The notes under the pieces were generated by a model. The model did not search any database. It worked only from the letters and a program-made list of their open reading frames with translations, and was not told where the DNA came from. Source: Euonymus europaeus (lineage: Eukaryota > Streptophyta > Magnoliopsida > Celastrales > Celastraceae). Taken from it: 64,000 nucleotides of DNA. The DNA lies in the NCBI GenBank assembly GCA_963580455.1, contig OY756961.1, positions 19,387,001 to 19,451,000 on the forward strand. Direction: 5' to 3'. A program made the position numbers and the translations under genes. Shown here one piece after another: positions 9,801 to 19,877 of the stretch (the first letter of the stretch is position 1; each line of letters begins with the position of its first letter).

Positions 9801-11077
9801 TGACTGTACAAATATTATATAATGGAAAAGTAAAAGTCGATCCCACAAGGAGTGATACTAATAAATATACAAGCTAACACTTGAATATAATTTACACACA
9901 TAATTATAAAAAGGGGGTTTAAATCTTATAACATATAACAGTAAAGATAAAATCATTAACACTAAAAACAAGAATGTAACATAATGAGTTTTAATTCCTG
10001 AAAATCCTTGCTAGGACTCACTATCCACAACAAAAAAATAAAAAAATTTATAAGAAATGATAGATTGAAACTTTCAACAAGTATATGATGACAACATTCA
10101 CAACAAGGTCATGGTCAAACTCAAGTTGTATGATTCTCTCTTAAGTGCATGTAAGGTGTATGACATTTACATCAATACGTGTATTCTCAATTAAAATCTA
10201 GCATGGTATTTGATTCAATTAACAATCAAGAATCCAATAAGAGTGAAGAGAATATGAATGCCACAATAACTCTAATACATGGTATTTGCAATTAGACATT
10301 CCCGAATTGATTTCCCATAATTCATTCTTAACCAAATTATGTGTTGCAAATAAAAACATAATCAATATGACAATTGACTTTTGTTCTACAACTGAATAAT
10401 CCCAATATATGTCCCTAAGTTAGCTACTCAAAGAAACGAAGTATCAAAATTCACATAACATAGAGAAACCAAAATCACCATACTTGTAAGAAAATATGCA
10501 ATCCACACCACACAACTTATATAATTGAAATCATGTTTAAGCTTCAAAGTTAAGCCCTGACTACAAAAGTTTAATTATGCATAACAAAGTAAAATATAAA
10601 ACATAACAAGCACATAACTAAAAATACTGCCGTTTTTTATTCTCCTCATTTGTTCTTCTTCCAAAAGATTTCTTCTTCTTCCTATGTTTCTTCAATTCTT
10701 GGAATCTTGGAATTTTTGAATCCTCCATCACCAAAGACCTCCCTTCCTTTTATAGACAAAAGATTATGTAAGTATCATGATATTTTAAATACAAATATCA
10801 TAAAATACAAATATTATGATATTTACATAATAACATCTTTGATATTTATTTTGGGCAAATGATGGTGATGTCATGGATGACATATCTCAACTTGTAGATC
10901 AAATATTTCACAATTGCTTAGGCTTGGAACAAAGGAACCAAAATTACATTTAAAATAATAAAGTGATGTCCAAAATAATATTTGGAGTTTAATGCATAAA
11001 AACATCACTTCAAACCTTAATCATTCATAAATGCCTATATGTAATCAATTTTATAATGTACATTCTAGCACTTATCA
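9801..11077 (-). mobile_element. Solo-LTR-like element, copy A (minus orientation)
   Basis: This block is the reverse-complement relative of 14873-16379. Shared stretches include GTCGATCCCACAAGGAGTGA (9836-9855) and ATGACAACATTCACAACAAG (about 10087-10106). The right terminus TAGCACTTATCA (ending 11077) matches the inverted left terminus of the other copy. A TATA box (TATAAAAG, minus strand, 10754-10747) fits the U3/R part of an LTR. It lies immediately upstream of the gypsy gag start. No matching target duplication was found, so it may be an insertion or the element's own LTR remnant. Confidence 0.6.
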
Positions 11078-11413
11078 GCACAGAAACATCGGATTTCGAT
11101 GTAGTGATGTCGTAAGCAGCGCACTTCCATGATATCCATTGCTCAGGATGAGACTTGGACTTGGACACATCATCCGAGTTATTGGAATATACATATTTCG
11201 TTTCTTTCGATTTAGGGGATTTGGACTCAGTCTCTGAAGAAGATGTGTATAACCACCCCATTTTTGTGACGCCAACTTCACAGAATTAGATTTATACTTG
11301 GATTCATCATCTGAGGATTCAGAAGATAAATATTTCGTAGATTTGGACTCAGTCTTAGTCTTAAGGGACTTTTTCTGACCCTTATTTGAGAAGTTCTTCA
11401 ATGGGGAAGTCAA
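11078..11413 (-). other. Ser/Asp-rich repeat ORF fragment upstream of gypsy gag
   Basis: Two overlapping minus-strand frames encode related tracts: TESKSTKYLSSESSDDESKY, and, further on, TESKSPKSKETKYVYSNNSDD. The DNA units (about 11150-11245 and 11285-11355) are imperfect tandem copies. No known domain is visible, but acidic-serine repeats occur near Gag N termini and nuclear proteins. It may be the 5' leader or the first part of the gypsy ORF separated from gag by LTR-like copy A. Confidence 0.35.
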
Positions 11414-12792
11414 TTATGATTCCCTAGCTTACGTATTCAACTCGCGTACGAGTTGCATGGGAGACTTCGTCAATGACATCAGTCTTCGTTATAAGAATCA
11501 ATTATTCATTCGCAGATTCCATTGTTTTGACTTGAAATCAATCAACTTGAAATGAATTTAGTAAATTCAATCAAGAGATGAGAGGAGAAGAGTGTCCCAT
11601 CGAGCATGTCAGAAATTTTTACGAAACAAATTTTGCGTGTAAATTAAATACACTTAAAATTGGTACAAATTAAAATTTTGTAAAAAAATGGACTTGATAT
11701 CTTCTCTTGACGTATTCAACTTTAACTCTGAATCCTCTAATTCTTAATTGAATGCTTCAAACAAATTCTATGAATTTGTAATAAACTTCGATTGGATTTG
11801 ATTTGTCGGACTTGGACGTAAGATCAGAAGAACTTGGAATTTGCACTTGCAAGACTTGACTTTGACTTGGATCACTTGACCTTGGAGGCTCTTTGATTTG
11901 GAGCACTTGAACTTGGAGGAATTTAAAGAATTATGAATTTGGAGACTTGTACTTGAAGAGAATTTAGGAGAGTTATCCCAAAGTTCGTAAACTTTTCTTC
12001 TCCTCCCAAAGTTTGTAAACTTTTCTTCTCCTCTCCTTTCCTCCAAATGGACTTGGTATTTATAGGTAAAGGAGAGCTGAAATTTACTTGACATAACCTT
12101 AGCCTTAACCTTTGATATTAAGTGTATTATAGAGAAACCACCTCATTAAAAATTATCTCTTTGATTTTATTTTTATTTTATTTTATTTTAATTTGATCTT
12201 ATCTTAGATTTTATCCCTTCAACCAACAACTTGATTTGCACTCTTCAAAAATTAAATTAAATTAAATTAATTAATTTAATCTAATTTAGAGGGCTCTAGT
12301 AATTTAATTATTTTTTTTTAATGTCTACAATGGTTACTGCTCCAATTCGTCCAAAAGTGACGTCGTTGAATTCCCTACACCGAGCCGGATCTCCCTGTGT
12401 TAGCAGCATTTCAGTTCAACGTCATTGTCGTCTCACCTATCCTCCGTCACCGCCACCTTTGGTTTGTGAACCATAGGGTTTTTCTCCCATCTTGATTTGT
12501 GTGCCCTTTTTATTTAATTTTTATTTCCTTTTTCTTTTCTTTTATTTTCGTTTCTTTTTTTTTACCTTTCTACCCCACCTTTTCTTACCTAATTACTCTA
12601 GATGCCCTCTTCTAATTTACAGGTTTGTCTTTCTTAAATTCTCACCCATTAAAAAAATACTCATCCTTTGATTCATATTGCACGCATAGAAATAATGCTA
12701 CCCATTTTATTATACCTCAGATAGGCTTATCTAAAAACTTGGGCTATTACATTGACGTGACTTGGCAAGAGGAGCCAACCACATTAGACTAA
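11414..12792. other. Non-coding AT-rich retroelement flank
   Basis: No gene is seen. 11760-12100 contains repeated CTTGGA/ACTTGGA-type short words. 12160-12320 is a low-complexity run of TTTTA and AATTAA repeats. The remainder (12330-12790) shows a pyrimidine-rich tract and no coding signature. It may hold the decayed 5' LTR and leader of the gypsy element. Confidence 0.4.
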
Positions 12793-12930
12793 TTATCCTT
12801 GGTCAGTTTACTTATAGAAATGAGATTGAATTTAAAAGTAGGCATACAAAGAACATTTACAAGATCAATATCTGCATTTAATTTTACTTTTCCTATGTGC
12901 ATTATTTTCCTATGTGCGTTATTTTACAAA
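12793..12930. repeat. Displaced copy of copia-1 integrase-region DNA
   Basis: The sequence from TTATCCTTGGTCAGTTTACT (12793) onward is almost identical, in the same orientation, to 17832-17948 inside copia-1 pol. The copy here has an extra near-duplicate of CCTATGTGCGTTATTTT at its end. It sits about 160 bp outside the left LTR of copia-1. It has no coding role here. Confidence 0.85.
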
Positions 12931-13085
12931 CTTTAGACTAATTAATTGGCCTTTATGAAATCATACGATCCTCCTCCAGCACAACATGTCAAGCGACATT
13001 ATCAAAAGTTTAGATATTGTCATTTTGGGTGAGGAGGTTTTTGATTGGGAGAATTGATCAGTTAATTCCCATTCGTTGCCATAAT

Positions 13086-13575
13086 TGAAATGATTTACGT
13101 TTTAATTGTATGTAGGTAAGCACAGCGGAAGTAAAGCAGATCAGATTCCAGGAAAAGAAGAAGAAAGGGAGAAAGAAGAAGAAGAAGTGGGGAAGAAGAG
13201 AGTCAATACTTTTGAATTGTATTCACTCAACTATTAAGTAACGGTTATAATGATGTAACCTTAATTACACAGACTTGACACATCACTGTACAAAGAATTA
13301 AAAAATGCAATATAAAAATACATTTGAAAGAGAGTGGTGGAACCACTCAAAATAATCCATGAAACCCAATTGGTCTTGACTCAAAGGACAAGCCCAATTG
13401 GTGCTAAGTGGTCAGCCCACTAAAGATGGGAAACAATGGCCCAATTTACTTAGAGCATTCCTCTTCATCTTCACATGTTCCTTTCCGAACCTTTTCTTGC
13501 GCCCCATATGTGCAAGTCTCAACTGTATGAGCTTCGACTTGCATATCTCCTTCTTCATCGTTCTGATTCGTGACA
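13086..13575 (-). repeat. copia-1 3' LTR
   Basis: The LTR starts TGAAATG and ends GTGACA on the plus strand, so it has TG...CA ends in either orientation. It is adjacent to the polypurine tract. The portion 13086-13482 is repeated at 19447-19877. Relative to that copy it lacks 33 bp after CTCAACTATTAA (about 13235), at a short TAA microhomology. The outer flank is ATAAT. Confidence 0.85.
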
Positions 13576-13594
13576 CCCCCCCCCCCACTCAAGA
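13576..13594 (-). other. copia-1 polypurine tract
   Basis: On the minus strand CTTGAGTG followed by a run of G ends directly at the 3' LTR start TGTCACG. This is the expected site of plus-strand DNA priming. The 11-base C-run on the plus strand (13576-13586) is unusually long. Confidence 0.75.
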
Positions 13595-13685
13595 TCGGCA
13601 TGTGGACCATGTTAAGCTTGGAGATCAAATGCTTTATCCTGTCAACTGCAAGATGTTTCGTAAATAGATCTCCTGGCTGCTCCTT

Positions 13686-14872
13686 TTATGAAAGGTGAGA
13701 TATTTGTATCAGCCCTCCTTGAACTTGATCTCTAGTAAAATGTAGGTCTATCTCTATGTGTTTGGTCCTTTCATGGAATACTGGATTTGTTTCTATGTAA
13801 ATCGCAGCTTGATTATCACAGTAGACTTGAATAGGTTTTCGTATGTTGATTCTGATTTCTGTGAGTAAATTGTCGATCCACATCAGTTCAGCTGTCAATG
13901 TTGCTATAGCTCTGTATTCTGCTTCTGATTATGATCTAGAAACTGTGAGTTGATTCTTTGATTTCCAGGAGACTAAAGAATCCCCAATCTTTACACAAAA
14001 ACCACTGACTGATCTTCGTGTATCTAAACAGGCAGCCCAATCAGAGTCACAATAGGCTTTAACCTGTAGATTGTTAGTAGCTGAATAGAAAAATCCATAA
14101 TTGATAGTACCTTTAATATACCTTAAAAGTTTGTGGGCAGCATCCATATGAGTTGAAGTTGGGGATTGCATAAATTGGCTAAGGGTGTTAACCGTGTATG
14201 TAATATCAGGTCTTGATGTGGTGAGATACATAAACTTACCAATAAGTCTTCTATACCTTCCTGGATCATCCAAAGGATTTCCAGAATCCTTGGAAAGTTT
14301 GGCATTAGTGTCAATTGGGGAATTCTGTATCCTTGCCTCTTCAAAACCTGTATCTTTTAAAAGGTCTAACATATATTTCTTTTGACTCAATTTAAGACCA
14401 TGTTGATTTCTATCTATTTCTAATCCCAGGAAGTATTTGAGTTCACCTAGGTCTTTAATCTTGAAACAAGTACCTATATAGGCCTTGATCTTACAAATTA
14501 AATCTAAATTATTCCCTCCAATGGCCATGTCATCAACATACAAAAGTAGTAAAATTATGTCATTCTTATTATGATAATAAAACACAGAATAATCAGATTT
14601 ACTTTGTATATATCCAAAATTCAAAAGAGCTTGTTTACACTTCTCATTCCATTGTCTACTAGCTTGCTTTAGGCCCTATAGAGACTTTTTTAGTTTACAG
14701 ACAATGTTATCTCCTTGTTTTGAAAAACATAGAGGTCATTTCATGTAAATGTCTTCATCAAGATCTTCATTAAGGAAAGCATTGTGCACATCTAAGTGAT
14801 GAACATGCCAATTCTTAGAGGCCGCTATAGCTAAAAATATCCTGACTGTTGTAATTTTAACTACTGGAGCGA
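13686..14872 (-). pseudogene. copia-1 RT C-terminal half and RNase H
   Basis: From 14867 leftward the RT resumes after the nested insertion. It includes LAIAASKNWHVHHLDVHNAF, then a stop near 14740, then the active-site block LLLLYVDDMAIGGNN (about 14560-14515) with both Asp intact. KDLGELKYFLGLEI and SRPDITYTVNTLSQFM follow. RNase H begins KAYCDSDWAACLDTRRSVSG (about 14060-14000). After a stop near 13930 it continues LMWIDNLLTEI and VYCDNQAAIYI to about 13686, ending KHIEIDLHFTRD. Without the nested insertion this would be the C-terminal third of copia pol. Confidence 0.85.
14868..14872. repeat. Target-site duplication AGCGA (left)
   Basis: AGCGA at 14868-14872 is repeated at 16380-16384, immediately outside the TG...CA ends of the nested LTR. 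Confidence 0.85.
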
Positions 14873-16379
14873 TGATAAGTGCCAGAATATACGTTTTTAA
14901 AGTGATAAAGTACTACCAAAGCAATGCCAAGAAATTGTGCTTAAAAGCTGAATTTTCAAGATTATTGTACTTAAGATCTTCTTGAATGTTTTGCAGATTA
15001 AGAGGTAGTAAGAGCTATCGGAATGAGATTTGATCTTCAGTAAATTTTTAGAGGACACTTCAAGCTTTGCAGGAAGTGCTAGTTCACAAAAATCAGAGTT
15101 TGTTTGGGCCTCTAAAGGTTGCCTCAAAGTCAAGTTTGGAAGTTATATCCGAAGCAGAATTTCTGTTTGCAGACCAGACCTTTAGAAGCCCATAACTTAA
15201 GTGTCTGATGTCCAAATTGAGTGATTCAAAAGCCCATAATTATCTACACATTTGTATCTACAATATTGATGAAGGGTTTGAGTTCATAGGCCCAAAATGC
15301 AGTTACAAGATTAGTGTGTAATTGGAAGTTGATGTCATTGATGATACCATTTCCATTCAAAGAGTGGACAATCCACCACACGAATTTGATGGACAATCCA
15401 CCACCAAAATATGGCACTAACTCCTCCACTATGTGCTCATTTTCTCTATAAATAGAGAGGAGTAGGAGCAAGGAGGGAGAGCTAGGAGAAGGAGTGGAAG
15501 CAAAAAGAGAAGAATGAAAAGAAAAAAACAAGGCTTGTGTTTGTAATTATGTTTTTCTGTTTCATGTTTTATTTGGTTATGTATAACTAAAATCTTGTTA
15601 GTTAGGGCTTTTCTTGAAGCCCTAAGCATGCTTTCAATTTTATAAGTTGTGTGGATTTCAATTTCTACAAGCATGATGATTTTGATTTTTCCATGTTATG
15701 TGAGTTCTAATATTGTGTTTCTTTGAGTAGCTAACTTTGAAACATGTATTAGAATTAATTGTTGTAGAACATGGTCAATTGCCTTGTTGAATATGTTCTT
15801 TCTTTCAACATATAATTCAGTTGAAAATGAATTATGAAAAATCAATTCTTGAATACCTAAGTACAAATACCATGTATTAGGATTCTTGTGACATTCATAT
15901 TCTCTTTGCTTTTATTGGATTCTTGATTGTTGATTGATGCAGACGGCATGCTAGATTTCGATTAAGAATACACGTAATGAGGTAGACGCCATACACTTTG
16001 CATGCAATTAAGAGAGAATCATACAACTTGAGTTTGGCCATGACCTTGTTGTGAATGTTGTCATTATATGCTTGTTTAAATTGTTAGTCTATTATTTCTT
16101 ATAAATTGTTTGAATGTTTTGTGGTGGATAGTGAGTCTTAGCTATTGTTTTCATTAATATCAATTCTCATTCTTGTTCTCAACGTCAATTTTTTTGTCTT
16201 AATTTTTATCTATTACAAGATTTAACCTCCCCCCCCCCCTTTTCCCCCTTTTATAATTGTATCAATTATATTCAAGTGTTAGATTATATATCTATTAGCA
16301 TCACTCCTTGTGGGATCGACTCTTATATATTAATTGTATATTTGTAAGTATATTTTAAATTGTTACTAACGACATAACA
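14873..16379 (+). mobile_element. Solo-LTR-like element, copy B, nested in copia-1 RT
   Basis: This 1507-bp block begins TGATAAGTGCCAG, ends CGACATAACA and is flanked by the 5-bp duplication AGCGA. That is the form left by an LTR retrotransposon reduced to one LTR by recombination. It interrupts copia-1 RT just after the conserved ETFA block, and removing it makes the RT sequence contiguous. A TATA box TATAAATA at 15447-15454 is followed by a purine-rich leader, consistent with a plus-strand U3-R junction. The right half is shared in inverted orientation with 9801-11077. A C-run lies at 16230-16240. There is no coding capacity. Confidence 0.85.
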
Positions 16380-16384
16380 AGCGA
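16380..16384. repeat. Target-site duplication AGCGA (right)
   Basis: This is the right copy of the duplication flanking LTR copy B. Within the RT reading it corresponds to the codons just before the insertion point. Confidence 0.85.
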
Positions 16385-16756
16385 ATGTTTCATTATAATC
16401 AAATCCTTCATATTGACTATAACCTTGGGCAAGTAGTCTAGCCTTATATCTTTCTAATGTACCATCTGAATTATACTTGACTTTATATATCCACTTGCAT
16501 CTATGGCTTTTCTATTTTCAGGCAATTTAGTTAAAAACCATGTTTTATTATCTTCCAATGCTTTTATCTCAGCAGCCATTGCTTTACGCCATTCTTCACT
16601 ATCTACTGCTTCCTTGTAACTTACAGGTTCTTTAATTTTGCAAACAGCTACAATAAAATGATTAAACTCAACATTTGATGGGACTAGACTACATTGATAA
16701 TCTTCCAAGTATGCTGGCCTTTTTCTCTTCCTAGTTTCTAACTGAACTATATCACT
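16385..16756 (-). pseudogene. copia-1 RT N-terminal part
   Basis: The minus strand reads KEPVSYKEAVDSEEWRKAMA and then AEIKALEDNKTW, the canonical start of copia RT. After a 1-bp frameshift near 16510 it continues [20 protein letters not shown] and ends NETFA at the insertion point. The upstream stop TAA (16757-16759) lies in the same frame, so a single nonsense change separates it from the integrase part. Confidence 0.85.
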
Positions 16757-18163
16757 TTAATTTGATTTGGATGTTTCTACTGGTTCATCAATATCTTCTT
16801 TTATGTCTGATTCAATGTTTAAATTTCTTAGAGGAAACTTAGATTCTTCAAACTTCACATCTCTAGATATGAATATTTCAAAAGTTTCGAGATTCAAGAC
16901 TCTATATCCTTTCACACCTATAGGATACCCTATAAATATGCAAGAAATCCCTTTTTGTTCAAATTTTGAACTTTGATTCCTATTATTTTTAACTATACAG
17001 TGACAACCAAAATCTTTTAAATCATTGTAATTCACTGATTTTCCATATAATATGCTATAAGGACTCAGTTTATCTAAAACCCTAGTTGGTAATCTGTTTA
17101 TTATATAAACAGCGGTTTGCATAATAATTGACCAGTAGCTTTCTTCTAATCGACTCTGTAATTTTAAAACTCTTGCAACATTCAACAAATGTTGATGTTT
17201 TCTTTCCACAACACCATTTTGTTGTGGGCTATAAGGACATATTCTTTGATGAACAATACCTTCTGTCAAGTAGAAATCATCAATGGAAAATTCCTTTCCA
17301 TTGTCACTCCTAATAGCTTTAATTCTTCTATCAAATTGTGTTCTGACATAGTGAACAAAAGCTTTCATATAACTCCTAGTTTGATCCTTAGATTGCATTA
17401 AGAATATCCAAGTAAACCTAGAATGATCATCTACTATAGTTAGGAAGTACTTATATCCTTCTAATGAAATTGTAGAGTTTGGACCCCATATATCAACATG
17501 CACTAAATCAAAACAAGAAGTTGAATGTATTGCAGTAGTAGCAAAAGGCAATCTTTTCATTTTGGCCAAATAACAGTCAGTACAATCCACATGTTTAACT
17601 CTTACAAAATCTGACAACAAATTCATTACAGCATTAGATGGATGTCCTAGTCTTAGGTGGCATACATTGTCTTCTATTTCATCATTCACTTCCATTGAAC
17701 AAACCAAATTTCCTCCATCAATTTCTTTAAGTTGATATAGTCCTTTATGCATTATTCCTATCCTAGTGTGGTTCAAGGTGGTATTGTTCTGCAATTCACA
17801 GGATTCTCCAGTAAAAATCACAGCATATTTCTTATCCTTGGTCAGTTTACTTATAGAAATGAGATTGAATTTAAAAGTAGGCACACAAAGAACATTTACA
17901 AGATCAATATATGCATTTAATTTTACTTTTCCTATGTGCGTTATTTTATGTTGGTCTCCATTTGTTAATGTCACATACCAATCAATAAGTGGATAATATG
18001 CATCAAGCAATTTTATATTGCACACAACATGATCAGTAGCTTCACTATCCAAAATCCATTTAGTAAAATTTTGCAAAAGTTTAGGATTAAGAGTACCTCC
18101 CATGGAAGTGACTGATGCTATGTTGTGTTGTTCATTGTTATGGCACATGCCATAGATCCACAT
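16757..18163 (-). pseudogene. copia-1 protease-integrase
   Basis: This is a 468-codon open frame. The protease active-site block reads WILDSEATDHVV (around residues 36-47); the family consensus is DSGA, so the Gly is replaced by Glu here. The GAG-pre-integrase zinc site shows RLGHPS followed by CTDCYLAKM. The integrase core has FDLVHVDIWGP (first Asp), IRSDNGKEF (second Asp) and YSPQQNGVVERKHQHLL (catalytic Glu), all intact. Conserved FGCHCIVKN and FIGYPIGVKGYRVL follow. The enzyme would mature the polyprotein and integrate cDNA. It lies downstream of gag with a frameshift near 18150. Confidence 0.9.
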
Positions 18164-19361
18164 TCAGATCAGTTTTCTGCATGCTTGAACTTGCTGTAGT
18201 AGAGTCACAAGTGACTTGATTTGCCATATGTTTGATTCCTGAATCCACAGTCCTTTGTCTCTTATTAGTACCATTTGGATAACCATGCAACTTGAAACAC
18301 CTCTCTGTATTGTGATTATTCATGTTGCAATTTGTGCACCACATTCCTTGTCTCTTGAAACATTTTTCTGTATTATGATTATCCCTTTTGCAAATGTTGC
18401 ACCATCTTCCTTTATTCTGTCCCTTATTCACAGCCATTGCCATAGGATTCTCCAGATTTCCCTTCATCAACTTCTGTTTGTTCTCCTATTGAAGTATCAT
18501 GTTATATGCCATTTGTACATTTGGCAGTGGCCTCATAAGAAGTATCTGACTGCTGACATGACTGTAAACTTCATTCAAACCCATTAAAAATTCTCTGAGT
18601 TTATGCTTATCCTTATTGACATTCAAAATCTTGTGAGCATCACATTGGCAGTTCCTTTCCTTACAATTTGGAACTTCTTCATGTTCTTGCACTTCTTCCC
18701 ACAGAGCTTTCATCTTGGAGTAGTATTCCCTCATAGTTTGTGTTAGTTGTTTCATATTTGCCAGCTCTCTGTGTATTTCAAACTGCTTGATCTTATTTGA
18801 TGCTGAATATGTCTCTTTGATTTCATCCCATAATTCCTTTGTTGTTTTGTGATTTCCCATACTGTTTCTGAGTCTGGCTGAAGTGCAATTGTAAATCCAT
18901 GACTTGATGAGACTATTACCATGTTTCCAGTGAAAGAAATTTGGATCTGACTCCTCTGGTTCAATCAAAGATCCATCTATATATCCCAATTTATTTCTTG
19001 CATCAAGTGCATTCTGAAAGTTGTGTCTCCATACATGATAATTCTCATCTGTAAGTTCCATAGGAATGGGCTTGCTCAGAGATAAGTCACCTTGAGTGAC
19101 CATATAAGGATTAGAAATATTGACTGCTGGTGTAGGTAGCAATGGAGCATCAACTACATTAATAGGTGCTATGAAACCATTGTTGACATCCCTAGATTGA
19201 GAAACTGTAGCTTTGTTTGAAACTGCAGCATATACTTTCTTGAGTAGATCAATAATTTTTGCAGCTTTCATCATACCTTCTCCTGAAGTGTTGAGATTTT
19301 GTAAAATTCCTTGTAAGGCAGTTGTTGAATCTCCAACAGCTTCCATGGTGTTTTTTTCCAT
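18138..19361 (-). pseudogene. copia-1 gag with internal amber codon
   Basis: The likely start is the ATG at 19361-19359 (MEKNTMEAVGDSTTALQGIL), just inside the primer-binding site. The upstream part of the open frame lies in the LTR. The capsid-like region (UBN2/retrotran_gag type) includes LTDENYHVWRHNFQNALDAR, LWDEIKETYSASNKIKQFEI and LREFLMGLNEVYSHVSSQI. After a TAG at 18488-18486 the same frame continues into the nucleocapsid. That part has two CX2CX4HX4C zinc knuckles, CNICKRDNHNTEKC and CTNCNMNNHNTERC. The single stop therefore separates capsid from RNA-binding domain. Confidence 0.85.
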
Positions 19362-19435
19362 TTGTTTGACCTTTGTTCTTTTATATCTTCGGATGTAAAA
19401 TTTTCCAAAATGTGGCATCAAAGATCGGAACCTCC

Positions 19436-19446
19436 CTCCGATACCA
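19436..19446 (-). other. copia-1 primer-binding site
   Basis: The minus strand reads TGGTATCGGAG immediately next to the 5' LTR. Plant copia elements usually have TGGTATCAGAGC, complementary to the 3' end of initiator methionine tRNA; one mismatch is seen in the first ten bases. Confidence 0.85.
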
Positions 19447-19877
19447 TGAAATGATTTACGTTTTAATTGTATGTAGGTAAGCACAGCGGAAGTAAAGCAG
19501 ATCAGATTCCAGGAAAAGAAGAAGAAAGGGAGAAAGAAAAAGAAGAAGTGGGGGAAGAAGAGAGTCAATACTTTTGAATTGTATTCACTCAACTATTAAC
19601 ATTACAAAGAAAACATATATATATCTGTGTAAGTAACGGTTATAATGATGTAACCTTACTTACATAGACTTGACAAATCACTGTACAAAGAATTCAAAAA
19701 TGCAATATAAAAATACATTTGAAAGAGAGTGGTGGAACCACACAAAATAATCCATGAAACCCAATTGGTCTTGACTCAAAGGACAAGCCCAATTGGTGCT
19801 AAGTGGTCAGCCCACTAAAGATGGGAAACAATGGCCCAATTTACTTAGGGCATTCCTCTTCATCTTCACAGGTTCCT
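19447..19877 (-). repeat. copia-1 5' LTR, truncated at its outer end
   Basis: It matches 13086-13482 base for base apart from a few substitutions. It contains 33 bp (about 19600-19632, including an ATATATAT run) that the other LTR lost. Homology stops after GTTCCT at 19877, whereas the left LTR continues about 93 bp further to GTGACA. The sequence beyond (CCCGTTGTCTGAG) is unrelated, so the outer LTR end was deleted or replaced. Confidence 0.85.

Larger units (their letters stand above)
13086..19877 (-). mobile_element. Ty1/copia retrotransposon copia-1 with nested LTR insertion
   Basis: Two direct repeats (13086-13575 and 19447-19877) flank a minus-strand gag-protease-integrase-RT-RNaseH polyprotein, an order diagnostic of Ty1/copia. 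The primer-binding site and polypurine tract are next to the LTRs. The shared LTR part (about 397 bp) has only about eight substitutions plus a 33-bp and a 1-bp indel by eye, so the insertion is relatively young. Coding is nevertheless dead: stops at 18486-18488 and 16757-16759, frameshifts near 18150 and 16510, and a 1507-bp insertion in RT. The right (5') LTR lacks its outer roughly 100 bp. Confidence 0.9.
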
